Positions 8,476 through 19,164 of a stretch of DNA of 24,488 nt are shown here, piece by piece. This DNA comes from Haplomitrium mnioides. Taxonomy: Eukaryota > Marchantiophyta > Haplomitriopsida > Calobryales. Numbering within the stretch: position 1 is the stretch's first letter; each line of letters opens with the position of its first letter. The notes under the pieces were generated by a model that saw only the letters and a list, made by a program, of their open reading frames with translations, made no database searches and was not told the DNA's origin. The translations under genes were made by a program, and so were the position numbers. The DNA lies in the NCBI GenBank assembly GCA_049999725.1, contig JBNGIS010020153.1, positions 1-24,488 on the forward strand. Direction: 5' to 3'.

Positions 8476-10029
8476 GTAAAGCGATCAAAGTTTACTCCTT
8501 CTTGACACTTTTAAAAACACAATGACTAAAGAGCATGAAGGGTTTGACACTACGATAGAACTTTATTTCTCGCAAACCAAAGCTTATCCTTTGAGATTCG
8601 AGAAAATAAAAGACACCAGCAAGTCAATAGATGAACGTTTTAAGTCACATTCATGAGAAGGTTGTGGAGGTTTCTTCATCAACATCAAATGACAACAATG
8701 ATGTTCAAGATCCAAATCTATTTTTTCTAAAGACAAAAAGCATAGAATCAGATGGGTACTTCAATTTTGGAGGTTGTACCCTATCACCATTGGCACCACT
8801 CAAACAAGGAGTAGATTCTAAACAAATTGGAACTCTAAGCCATAATGGAAGATCCTTTGGGAATGGAAATCATTTGGAGGAATTTTCAAAAAAATATTTA
8901 GCCAATGACTCAATCAAAAAGTCTCAATCATTGAATATTTCTCTAGAGTTATCACCAAGAGCACCAATTGTGTTAAAAAAGACATTTCATTATGCTCAAG
9001 ATTTTGATGAAGATTCTATTTTAACATGGTCCAATTCTTCTACATTTCAAGTTGATCCACATAGATTAAAAACATATTCCAAGAAAACAAACAAATTTTC
9101 TGATATGCACAAGACCTCAAAATAATGCTTTGTCTCCGATGGCTTGATTCACCTATAGACCCAGTCGGCCAACAAAACATAAGAGTTCTTTGTTTGGGCT
9201 AAAACCCAAACGGATAAATATTTTACATGACAACTCTTTGTCAAAATTCTATCATTATGAGAGCTTTGTGAAGAAAAAACATGATTTGATATCAATTTTG
9301 AAATTGGGAAGAATTTCATGTTGTCAAAATAATTGTTTATTGTCGTGCAAGAAAGATTTTTTAAGAAATGTGAGAGAAATGTGCTTTCAGCAAAGCATGA
9401 AGAATCAAGAAATTATCTTAGAGTAGGGAATACCAAGAAATAACTCCAATCTTGACAATCAATTTTTTTGCCTAGCATTACTATTGTTTGTAGAAGAGCC
9501 TTGAAGTTAATATTAATCATAAAGAACGATAGAATCCAAAAGATACAAAATCTCAAGAATGCAAATCCTCAAAGCATTTTTAGAATCAAAGAACTATCTA
9601 CCAAAGAGGCATTCGTGCGTAAATGGATGGACAAATTTTCTAGAGACACTAAGAGAGAATGCCTACTCACAAAGTTCATAATTTGCCACATAATTTTACA
9701 AAATGGGAAGTTTATGACTACTATAAAACTTATTTGAAAGAGAATGATCCTAATTGCATTATGAGTTTTTCTGGTTTTACAAAACATTGGAGAATGCATT
9801 TTTCAAATGTTAAAATTCGAAAACAAAATAGATTTTTTGCTTTTGAAACTTGTAAAGAAATAAAATCATTGTGAGAGAATTCCGTCTTGGATTCTCACAA
9901 AGGTAACAAATGTTTTTCCCTCAAAGTCTATCGTTATTATGATGCTCTTCTTACTAGAGTCAAAGCTTAGTTCTAGAGATGTCAAGCTTTCTTGCACTCA
10001 GAGCACTTAGATATTTATATTGTTGATTT

Positions 10030-10800
10030 GTTTGTTAAACAAGGTTGAAGTCAAAATAGGCATAGGAATTGCAACTTTTTTGTAGGAATATGTGCTTACA
10101 TAAGGTTTGCTACTTTTAGTTTGAATCCAAAGCACTTGGCGAGTTAAATACCGTGTAAAAATTATTCTTGTTGTTGTTTGTGATATTAGACATGCACAAG
10201 GTTTTTATATTATTGCCTTTGATCCAAGGCCCAACTTGAGATAAACGAGATCAAGAATTGTTTATGTTGTTTGTGAATCTATGTGTGTATAGGTTTTGTT
10301 TTGGTTTCTTTCAATTCAAATCACGACTGCAGTTAAAGCAAGCTAAGGAATTGATGTTGTTGCTTTTGATCTTTTGCACGCAAAGGTTATTATTTCTTTG
10401 AGTCCTATATGCATATAGAGTCCAAGCTAGCATAGGAATTGTAGTTCCAGTTTGTGACCCCATAGGTACAAATGTTTTTTTTTCTCTTGTTAAATCTCTT
10501 GCGCATGTTGAGCCAAAGAAAAGTAAGTGGTCTTTGTTGCTTGATGGTCATCTAGTTGTTTTTATGGTTATTTTGAATCTCTTGCATTTAAAGAGTAAAA
10601 TCTAGACTTTCAATCGATGTTTTTAATTTTCATATGTTTTGCTTGAAACGTTTGTTCATGTTACTTTGAATATTAAATGTGCTTGAAGTTATCTTTTTAA
10701 ATTTGAGACATCAAAACATGTTTCACAAAATTATTTATATCTTTTTAGTGCTTTTGGATGATGTGGTCAAATATAATTGCTAATTGTTTCTTCATCATAA
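10030..10800. other. Probable intron of Y-A
   Basis: Between the motif block ending near 10015 and the IDGIDQ block at 10872 there is AT-rich sequence full of stops in all plus frames. It includes one isolated palindrome of the array family (GAGTCCTATATGCATATAGA, near 10398). Module B contains the homologous stretch from about 23860 to 24160, so it belongs to the module and is not a later insertion. No clean donor and acceptor pair could be fixed. Confidence 0.4.
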
Positions 10801-12034
10801 CCAACAAATGAAAGAAAAACAAAACTTGCAAACTATCAAAGAAAGTGGTATGTCAATGGTCAAAAGAATTGGGCATTGTGATCGATGGAATAGACCAAAA
10901 GAAAAAAATGATTCCACACTTGCCTTCACCACCAAAAAACATTGATAAAGATTGTTTGGTGGGTATGCATGTTGTTGGTGCGTTAATATTCAATCATGCT
11001 CTTAACCTACAAAAACTTTAACTAACACAAACTTGAGAAGCGACTCCAATTTGACAATGACAATGCTCAATAGAACATTATGTGAATTTGAAAGGTTGTC
11101 ACATCTCATCTTGTAACTTCAGCTAGATAATACAACATGAAAGAATAAGAATTCCATTGACGTAGAGAAAGTATCTTTGCAATAAGAGACAACATAAGTG
11201 AGAACTAGTACAAGTTCTTTACAGATTCCAATATTCAATGGTGGAAGGACTTTTTCCTTGCCAATAACAGATTGCAGCTTGCATACATCCTTGAAAGAAA
11301 AAGACAAGGACTAGAAGCAAAATTTATCTTTCCCCCTTCACTATCTACAAATACTTGTAATGATTCTCAAAATGTTCATTTAAACCCTTAGCTTAATGCT
11401 CACCACCTAGAGGAAGATGTTCCAATAGAGCGTATGCTTTTTATACATCAAGCAACATATGATGGAGCACCTAGATTGCGAGAAAGGACTATTTCACATC
11501 ACACAAGATATAGGCACAAATTTGACAACCTACATGATTTGAAAGCCAAAATTTTTATTTGTGTTGTGGCATCACTCGACTCAAATGGCATACCATTTTG
11601 GATTGCCAAATTTCTCAAAATTTTGTCATTTGATGAGGAAGAACCTCCGAACCTAAAACAAATCCATGTTCAATGGTTTGCTTGTAAGGTTGAGGATGTG
11701 TTTTCTGGACAACACTTTCCAAAAAAAATAGCAACAACAAAAGAAAGACGCAAATTCAAATTACATATTGATGCACTTGATGTAACACAAATCATAATTC
11801 TATCTTTCATGAAAGATAGAAAGCAATCAATCTGAAAGTGTTTGAAAGAGATTCAATCAATGTTATCAGCGCTTAGGTAGAACGTGAGAATCTTGATGAA
11901 TCTTTTGAATCTGAATTTGAAGAAGTTGATACAAGTGACTAAGTTATTTAGGAGCCCCATTTTTTATTGTGTGCTTTCAATTTATAATGTAATTTAAGTT
12001 TATTCATTTTAAAAAGTACTTGAGAATTTTATTC

Positions 12035-12040
12035 AATAAA
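12035..12040 (+). promoter_or_regulatory. AATAAA polyadenylation signal candidate for Y-A
   Basis: AATAAA lies 93 bases after the Y-A terminal TAA, in AT-rich DNA. The hexamer is common in such sequence, so the call rests on position. The stretch 11943-12302 is otherwise without a recognisable feature. Confidence 0.3.
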
Positions 12041-12302
12041 TTTCTTGAATTTTTATGCAGCTTGAACTTTTTAATGTAAATCATTCTTAGTTAATTCTTA
12101 TCATCTTTAAATGAATTTAAACATTCAATCATAATCTTCATTTGGTTTGTCAAATGATTTGATTCAAAATATTACCATATTTTTTTCTACTATATTGTTT
12201 GCTAGAAGAATCTCAATGTTTTGACTATTTAATATTTCGATATTGATTTTTGGATTGCTGAAGTGTTTGCCCAATTTGACTACTTTGTCCTTTGCTAGCA
12301 TT

Positions 12303-12800
12303 GACTTTGATGTAAATCTTGAAACCTCTTCTGTGCTTTGACTCCAATGTAGATTTGGAACTCTTTTTACTCTAAGATTCCGATCTAGAAAATGGAATCG
12401 TAAGCATGTCTAGAGTTTGTTGTGAATCTCAAAACCTTTAGCGCACCTAGACTCTAATCTAGAACTTTGAACCCTATGCGCGTATAGACTTTGATACGCA
12501 AGTCAAAACCTCATACGCGCATAGACTTTGTTTTGGAACTCAAAACCTTTGTTGAGCATAGTCTTTGTTGACGAATGCTCAGATATAGAACTTGAATTCT
12601 TATGCATGCATAGGCTTTGGTGTGGAAGTCGGATCCTTCTTCATGCATAGACTCTAATATAAAACCTTGAACCTTGCACATACAAAGACTACCATGTAAA
12701 ACTCAAATTCTAAACTACTCAAAGACTCTGATGTGGAACTCGAAACCCTTTTCTGTAGGGACGCTAGTCTAAAACTTAGAGCTCTTTGTATGTTTAGACT
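12303..12800. repeat. 37-bp tandem array with the same palindromic core
   Basis: About 13 units with a period of 36-37 bases, each running from AGACTYTGATGTGGAACT through TCAAAACC to TATGCGCATAG. The clearest are at about 12470-12530 (CCTATGCGCGTATAGACTTT, then CATACGCGCATAGACTTT). One unit is longer (about 52). The core is that of the 24 and 30 bp arrays but the spacer is longer. Degenerate units continue to about 13000. No coding frame crosses it. It lies just past the Y-A 3' end. Confidence 0.7.
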
Positions 12801-13303
12801 CTAAAGAAAATTTCTAAACCCACTAGCCTTTTTGATTTTGAGCTATGACTCCTTTGGGTACATGAATCTCTAAATTTTAGAAGATTTTGAATTGCTAAAC
12901 CCTTGTAAAACATGACTGCTTCACCTTCATGCGCATGGATTTTGAGCTAGAATGGAAAGCCTCTTTCTTGCTTGAACTTCAAAATGGAGCTCTCAAATCC
13001 ATCCAAGGTTTGGCTTTTGTAGTTTTGTGCTTTGGGATTCCAAACTAATTCCCTTGACTTCTGGTGTGCTTGGGTTTTTTCTCAAGTTTTCCATTTATTT
13101 CACAAATAACTTTTTAGTATTACTATGTTTATGTGCGCATGAAGTTTGTCCAACCAAATGTATTTCAAATTGACTTCATTTTGACATATGTTTCAACTTT
13201 TGGGCTTTGAAATGTATTCAATTCAAAATGCAAGTTTTTTGTGAAAACATACCACAATTTTTATAATTTTCATTAATTTTAGGATTTCCAATATTTTCAT
13301 AAG

Positions 13304-13761
13304 AACTAAGAATATCATTCAATTTTGCATAANNNNNNNNNNNNNNNNNNNNNNNNNNNNNNNNNNNNNNNNNNNNNNNNNNNNNNNNNNNNNNNNNNNN
13401 NNNNNNNNNNNNNNNNNNNNNNNNNNNNNNNNNNNNNNNNNNNNNNNNNNNNNNNNNNNNNNNNNNNNNNNNNNNNNNNNNNNNNNNNNNNNNNNNNNNN
13501 NNNNNNNNNNNNNNNNNNNNNNNNNNNNNNNNNNNNNNNNNNNNNNNNNNNNNNNNNNNNNNNNNNNNNNNNNNNNNNNNNNNNNNNNNNNNNNNNNNNN
13601 NNNNNNNNNNNNNNNNNNNNNNNNNNNNNNNNNNNNNNNNNNNNNNNNNNNNNNNNNNNNNNNNNNNNNNNNNNNNNNNNNNNNNNNNNNNNNNNNNNNN
13701 NNNNNNNNNNNNNNNNNNNNNNNNNNNNNNNNAACTAAGAATATCATTCAATTTTGCATAA
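13304..13761. other. 400-N gap flanked by an identical 29-bp direct repeat
   Basis: The Ns run from 13333 to 13732, exactly 400. The 29 bases before the gap (13304-13332, starting AACTAAGAAT, ending TTTTGCATAA) are identical to the 29 after it (13733-13761). The simplest reading is two contig ends that overlap and were not merged, so the gap may contain no missing DNA; the alternative is a tandem repeat collapsed into the gap. Confidence 0.9.
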
Positions 13762-15313
13762 CAAAATTGCTTCTTGATCTATAAAGCTTGTTAACATTGG
13801 CAAAAACAAATTAAAAAAACTCACACATTTTTTTTTGGAAAAATAATCTTGTGTTCTCTATTTTTTGAGCTTGAAAATGGTGTTTTTTTTGAACAAAAAT
13901 TTATTGTTTTGAGTAGCTTGTTTTTGGCTCAAAGTAGCGGCTATTGGTACAAGTTCCAAATCTTGTTCTTGTTTCTAGTCCAAGTTCAACACTAGCAATA
14001 ACACTAGATCATGCAATTGTTCATTCCAATACCAGTACTCAAGGTCTTGAGATCAATTATTAGAATTTCAGAGCAAGTATGTACTCAAATCACTCAATTT
14101 AAAGTGCACATTGGAAGAAAATAACCAGATGAATTATGATACTTCTCAATAAGTTGCAATAGTGGGTTCACTAGGCATTATGGTAAAGGAGCATCCCATA
14201 CATAAAACTAATAAGAATGCTAGCAAAGAATTGGATGGGGAGGAAACTAATAAACATAAGAGAGATAGTCAAGAAGGAGCAAGAAAGGTATGGCAATGAT
14301 CATTTAGAGCAATGTAGCATTTTGTTCATATCTATATGAACAAGTTGCGTTAAGAGGTTGCTCATCTGTATAACGTTCAATCAAAATTCTGAGACAAAAG
14401 AAAGAAAGAAGAGAACAGCAAGTGGCCAACTAGTCAAAGTTGATAAAATGCTTGTTTTGTGATAATAATTGAAGAAGAGCAAAGTAAGATACTACATATT
14501 AAGTTATATATGTGGTAGAAAGGAGTTAATAAAAGGGCCAAGAAGGATTTTTTGGATGAGCTTTTGGAAGCAACTAGTGAAAATGTGGGACCCACAAAAA
14601 TGTAGAATTTGGTGTAGGAGCTAAAGCACAAGGTCTTAATTTGAATTGACAATGAAGTGGAGAAAGTGTTTCATGGTGTTATGGTGGAAAATCAAAAAAC
14701 TTAGTTGGCAAAAGAAAGTTTGATAATCTATCACAAAGAAGAGGAAAAAAAACTGATGATAGAAAGCATAGAGGCATTCCAATAAACCAAAGTTTAGGAC
14801 TCCCAAGTAGGTGGATAAAATGGCAATATGACGTTAGTCAAAATTGAAACAATCTAAGTGTAATTTTGTAGCATTAGTGGAAGGATAGAATGGGAGAAAA
14901 GGTATATTGTTTCAATGATGTCAACCTTTTTTCCAAGATATAATCTCATTTTAGTGTATCATAAAGCATATTTTTCTAATCTAAGAAGCATTATTTTCAA
15001 ATAGAAAGTTTGACTAAGAATATTTGAAGTGTTTTGTTTGAATAGAGAAATTTGTGAGGAAAAATTAAACAAGTTGTCTAAACATGAGAGTAAGATAGGA
15101 GCTTAGAAGATCGTAGATAGACATAAGAGAAAACAACAAGAATTTGATTCAAGAAGAGATCCGATTGTGACAAGATTCACATTTGACATATCAAAGGGCC
15201 TACATAATCAAGTCTTGCAGGTGGAAGATCACAAGTTTGCTAGAAGGTTGGGTGACAACAATACAAAGACATGTAACTTGCTTCCAATTTGGGAGTTTCG
15301 TGATTAAGGTTGG
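13762..15313. other. No recognisable gene; AT-rich decayed sequence
   Basis: No open frame over about 72 codons and no recognised protein motif. Some plus-strand stretches (for example 14530-14760) are Lys/Glu-rich with interspersed stops, as in very old coding DNA, but I cannot assign them. No palindromic array is present here. Confidence 0.5.
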
Positions 15314-15565
15314 AGGCAAATCTAAAGTAGTATTGCTAATAAGCGCCAATCATTGAAGAGAGATTAGTTGTATCTTTATTTGTGGAATTATAAAGTTCAG
15401 TTGAAGTAAATAGTGAGATAATAGTGTTCATGTGATAGGAGGAATGAAAACTCTTCCTACTTGTGAGAAGTAGCCAAAAGAGCTATAAATCCAAGCCTTA
15501 GTGATGCAAAGTTAAGCACCATTTTTGGAAGTTTTGTGACACTAAACAACCCTGCCAACAAAAGT
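15314..15565. repeat. 252-bp duplicated segment D, copy 1
   Basis: Identical in length to 18854-19105 with eight mismatches and no indel by eye (about 97%). It begins AGGCAAATCTAAAGTA and ends CCTGCCAACAAAAGT. It has no terminal inverted repeat, no poly(A) and no visible pol III A/B boxes, so it is not an obvious MITE or SINE. Confidence 0.9.
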
Positions 15566-16335
15566 CAGATGTACGTTCATGTTGTAAAGTCAGGCCATTG
15601 TAGGCTGCAAGGTGTTCAACTTGGTTGAAAGGTAAAAAGAAGGTAATGAGTGAGAAGTGCATAGGTCCACAATAAGAAGAATAAAAAAATTAGAATAGTC
15701 AAGTTTGTAATAAGAACAATCAACTTTGAGTAACTAGTTTGAAGTCTTAACATTGGTTCTTTGTGAGAGGAGTACCAGGTGCAAGGGCATGATGAATAAC
15801 TCTGTAAGAAACTAACACGATTAGAAGGTTAACCTAGTTACAACATTGGACACAATCAAGCTACCCTTGTTGACGATGTTGGCGAGGGAAAACAACCAAC
15901 AGACTAACTTGTTGTATAGTGGAAAGTCAAAGTCAGAAGTATAGTGTACGATAAGAGATGAAAGTTGGATGGATGTTCCAACTTTTGTGTTGAAAATAGT
16001 GTGAGGTCATTAAGTTTCTTAAGTTAGAAAATTATTAGAAGATAAGAGTTATAAGAAGTCAACAAAAGTCAAGAATTCTAGTAATCAAAAGTGTAATATC
16101 AATCCAATTTACTGTTCTCTTACAAAGTTGAAGCGTAGCTCGACGTTTGTCGTTAAGCCAAAAGTCATGTCATTTTTGCTTGTTTTGGAATTTATCAAGA
16201 AAAAAAGAGTAATTTGAGATCAAACTTATAGAGCGCACTTAAAAAGTAGATAGAAAAAAATAGAACTAGAAGATTTTGAGCTCTACAACATCATTTTTTG
16301 TGCCTTCTCAAGTAAAGACTCCATAAAAAAAGAGA
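15566..16335. other. No recognisable feature
   Basis: AT-rich sequence between segment D and the 53 bp array. No open frame of note, no array unit and no motif that I can identify on either strand. Confidence 0.5.
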
Positions 16336-17985
16336 TAAACTACAAGTTCCAGGATTTGCTCGTGCTATGTCAAAACTCTCATGAACTAAACTACCATAGA
16401 GCATGCAAAAAACATGTTAGGAAAAACTCTCACATGAGTTAAACTACAAAAGAGATGCAAACCATTTGCTTGGCAAAACTTTCTCATGATTTGAACTACA
16501 ATGAGCATAAAAACAAGATGGTAGGCAAAACTCTATCATGAATTTTACTACCATAGAGCATGCAAACAAGCTGTTAGGCAAAACTGCCTCATGACTAAAA
16601 CTACTGTAGAGGATGCAAAGAAAGTGCTAAGAAAAACTGCCTTATAAATTAAACTACTATAGAGCATGCAAACAAGATGCTAGGCAAAACTCCATTATGA
16701 GCTAAACTACCATAGAGTTGGAAACAAGGTGATAGGAAAAACTCTCACAAACTAAACTACAATAAAGCATCTAGAAAAGGTGCTAGGAAAACTCCCTCGA
16801 GAAACTATCTACCAATCAGAATGCAAACCACGTGTTTGCCAAAACTCCCTCATGAACTGAACTACCAAAGAGGATGCAAACAATTTGCTCAACAAAACTC
16901 CTTCATGAATTGAACTACCATAGAGTATGCAAACAAAGTGTTAGAGAAAACTTCTTCATGAATTAAACTACCATTAAGCATGCAAACAAGGTGCTACTTC
17001 TTTATACTAGACCACCATAGAGACTAAAAACAAGGTGTTAGAAAACTCTCTCACATGAACTAGACTACTATAGAGCATGCAAGCAAAGTTCTAAGCAAAA
17101 ATGTGTCATGAACTCAACTACCATAGAGCATGTAAACAAGGTGCTAGGTAAATTTTCCTTAACAATTGAATTACCATAAAGCATGCAAACAAGGTGTTAG
17201 AAAAACTTCCCTCATGAACTAAACCAACAAAGAGCAAAAAAACCAGTTACTAGGTAAACCTCCCTCACGATCTAAACTACTATAGAGTTGGAAACAAGGT
17301 GCTAGAAAAAACTCTCTCATGAACAAAACTACCATAGACCATGGAAAAAAGTTGTTAGGCAAAACTCCCTCATGAACTAATCCACCAAAAAGCAAGCAAG
17401 CCATTTTCTCATCGAAGCTATCCTCATGAACTAAACTACCATAGAGCATGAAAGCAAAGTGTTGGGAGAAGCTCTATCATGAACTAAGCCACCATAGATC
17501 ATGCAAACGAGGTACTAGACAAAACTTCTTCATGAACTAGACTACCATAGAGTATGCAAACAAGGTGCTAAGAAAAACTACCTTAAAAACTAAACTACTA
17601 TAGACCATGGAGGGAAAGTCCTAGGCAAACCTACACAAACTAAACTACCATAGAGCATGCAAACAAGGTGTTAAGCAAAACTCTCTCATGAACTAAACTA
17701 CCATAGTGCATGCAAACAAGGTGCTAGATAAAACTCTTTCATTAACTAAACTACAATAGAGAATGCAAATAAAGTGTTAAGCAAACCCCCTCATGAACTA
17801 AACTTCCATAGAGTTTCAAACATGGTGCTAGGGCAAAACTCTCTCATGAACTAAACTACCATAGAGCATGCAAAAATGGCACTAGGAAAAACTCCCTACT
17901 GAACTAAACTATTAAAGACCACTCAAGCCATTTTCTCGAAAAAAAATCCTTGTTGAACTTAACTACTTTAGAGCATAAAAATAAG
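16336..17985. repeat. 53-bp tandem array, about 31 copies
   Basis: A minisatellite of 53 bp units, anchored on CTACCATAGAGCATGCAAAC, then AAGGTGCTAGGCAAAACT, then CCCTCATGAACTAAA. The spacing is exact between, for example, 17645 and 17698. Units differ by scattered substitutions and small indels. Because 53 is not a multiple of 3, no long frame runs through it; a 76-codon minus frame (17219-17449) is a by-product. The unit contains the palindrome GCATGC but is not otherwise like the 24/30/37 bp arrays. It ends directly against R1. Confidence 0.9.
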
Positions 17986-17989
17986 AACA

Positions 17990-18345
17990 CCAACTACTGT
18001 GAATTAGAAACCACTACTAAGTTCCTATTGTATTTTGCGTTGAATTTGTTTTAAAATTTTTGCTTCAAAAATTACATTTTTTGATAATTGCAAAATATTT
18101 TATCAAAAAAATTATTCAACTTGAAAATTGGTTTATTCAGATACCTATTGTATTTTGGAAAAACTTTAACGTTAGATATTTGGCAAAAAACATAAAAAAA
18201 ATATTATAGTAAGATAGACAAACAAGAGAGAACATTGAAAAAACATGGTAAAGTTATATAGTCATTTTTTTATGATAATGATGCAACATACAATAACATA
18301 TAATTCTTGAATCTAGTAAGAGTTGCTTTGAACTTGTATTTATGT
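17990..18345. repeat. AT-rich repeat R1, second copy
   Basis: Similar to 5840-6280 in the same orientation, with the shared blocks AGTTCCT, ATTTTGCRTT, ATATTTGGCAAAAAA, GAGARYATTGAAAAAACATG and TTGCTTTGAACTT. It abuts the 53 bp array on the left and a short AAAAT-type microsatellite on the right. Non-coding. It is probably a mobile or module-derived segment, nature unknown. Confidence 0.6.
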
Positions 18346-18352
18346 ATGGAAC

Positions 18353-18377
18353 AAATAAAATAAAATAAAATAAAAAG
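18353..18377. repeat. Pentanucleotide microsatellite (AATAA type)
   Basis: About four to five tandem AAATA units directly right of R1. The following 18378-18685 holds no recognisable gene, only AT-rich sequence. Confidence 0.8.
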
Positions 18378-18685
18378 ACCTATGCTTGTATAGACTTCAA
18401 GCTCACACATCACAAAAAATGATGTTTTTCATAAAAAATCAATCCGACATTCCAAGGCAAGCAAGCAATGATCATTAGTAACTTGAAAATTTAAATATCC
18501 AAAATAAAATCACAACAACGACTCACATGTAGAATGATATTGTTGTTGAAGATTGTAATAAACTTAATGAGCACCTAAGGAAAAAAGCAAAAACTCATGA
18601 TTGAAGAAAACTTGTACAAAAGTCCAAATCAGTTGAAAAGGAAATCCATGCCAGTATGAACTTTTGTCATTACTTTTTACAAAAA

Positions 18686-18850
18686 CTAATAGGTTTTATT
18701 CAAAAATAATTTTTTGAAAGCAAATAGATCGTCAAGAAAATACTTAATAACTATTATTTGGAAAGAAGTCTGAGGTTGAAGAAGCCCTTGAAAATCAAGA
18801 CCAAGCCCAAACATTGGTATCAAAAATTGTTTTTGAATAAAACCTATTAG
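18686..18850. repeat. 29-bp inverted repeat with a 106-base loop
   Basis: The left arm (18686-18714, beginning CTAATAGGTTTTATTC) pairs with the right arm (18822-18850, ending GAATAAAACCTATTAG) with one mismatch. The right arm ends three bases before segment D copy 2. The loop has no recognised coding content. Confidence 0.85.
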
Positions 18851-18853
18851 CTT

Positions 18854-19105
18854 AGGCAAATCTAAAGTAGCATTGCTAATAAACGCCAATCATTGAAGAG
18901 AGATTAGTTGTATCTTTATTTGTGGAATTATAAAGTTCAGTTGAAGTAAATAGTGAGATAATAGTGTTCATGTGATAGGAGGAATGAAAACTCTTCCTAC
19001 TCGTAAGAAGTAGCCAAAAGAGCTATAAATCCAAGCCTTAGTGATGCAAAGTTAAACACCATCTTTGGAAGTTTTGTAAGACTAAACAACCCTGCCAACA
19101 AAAGT
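18854..19105. repeat. 252-bp duplicated segment D, copy 2
   Basis: Second copy of the 15314-15565 segment, offset by exactly 3540 bases. It lies between the 29 bp inverted repeat and the X4 intron-2 array. The flanks of the two copies are unrelated. No clear target-site duplication was found. Confidence 0.9.
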
Positions 19106-19164
19106 TATTTGCACAAAAACAAAAAACTTGAATTCAAAAAGAAAGAGCAATCAAAGAGAGCTAG

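Larger units (their letters stand above)
8165..11942 (+). pseudogene. Y-A: transposase-like gene Y (module A)
   Basis: Fullest copy of gene Y, broken by stops and frameshifts. In order: an N-terminal segment from ATG 8165 (KGKKRLEF, QKSVT, QLEIAS; first stop at 8204); a decayed 30 bp repeat zone; an acidic Ser-rich region (SSSTSNDNNDVQDPN, about 8670-8715); NGRSFGNGNHLEEF; a Cys cluster at 9319, 9322, 9334 and 9346 (CCQNNCLLSC) followed by FLRNVREMCFQQSMKNQ; CVNGWTNF; LPHNFTKWEVYDYYKTYL (about 9683) with FSNVKI; a non-coding stretch; IVIDGIDQKKKMIPHL (10875-10922); LQLDN (11117-11131) followed by KNKN; and a C-terminal ORF 11434-11835 with PFWIAKF (11593) and HVQWF (11665). The last Glu-rich codons end at TAA 11940. 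The order matches an uncharacterised DDE-like family, probably DUF7869 (from memory). The usual third motif with GHTHE is not found. A bound-DNA or transposase role is inferred. Confidence 0.65.

Noticed and set aside
11119-11307. Minus-strand frame of 62 codons
   Set aside because: It is antisense to the LQLDN region of Y-A, whose plus-strand reading matches a known motif order.
13218-13751. Open frames of 137-177 codons around 13,218-13,751
   Set aside because: They are almost entirely made of N; the gap is not coding evidence. The same applies to the frame at 7618-7950.
15314-15565. Segment D as a SINE or MITE
   Set aside because: I saw no A/B box, tail or terminal inverted repeats, and no target-site duplication at either copy.
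17219-17449. Minus-strand frame of 76 codons in the 53 bp array
   Set aside because: It is a by-product of the tandem repeat, with no consistent repeat in protein because 53 is not a multiple of 3.
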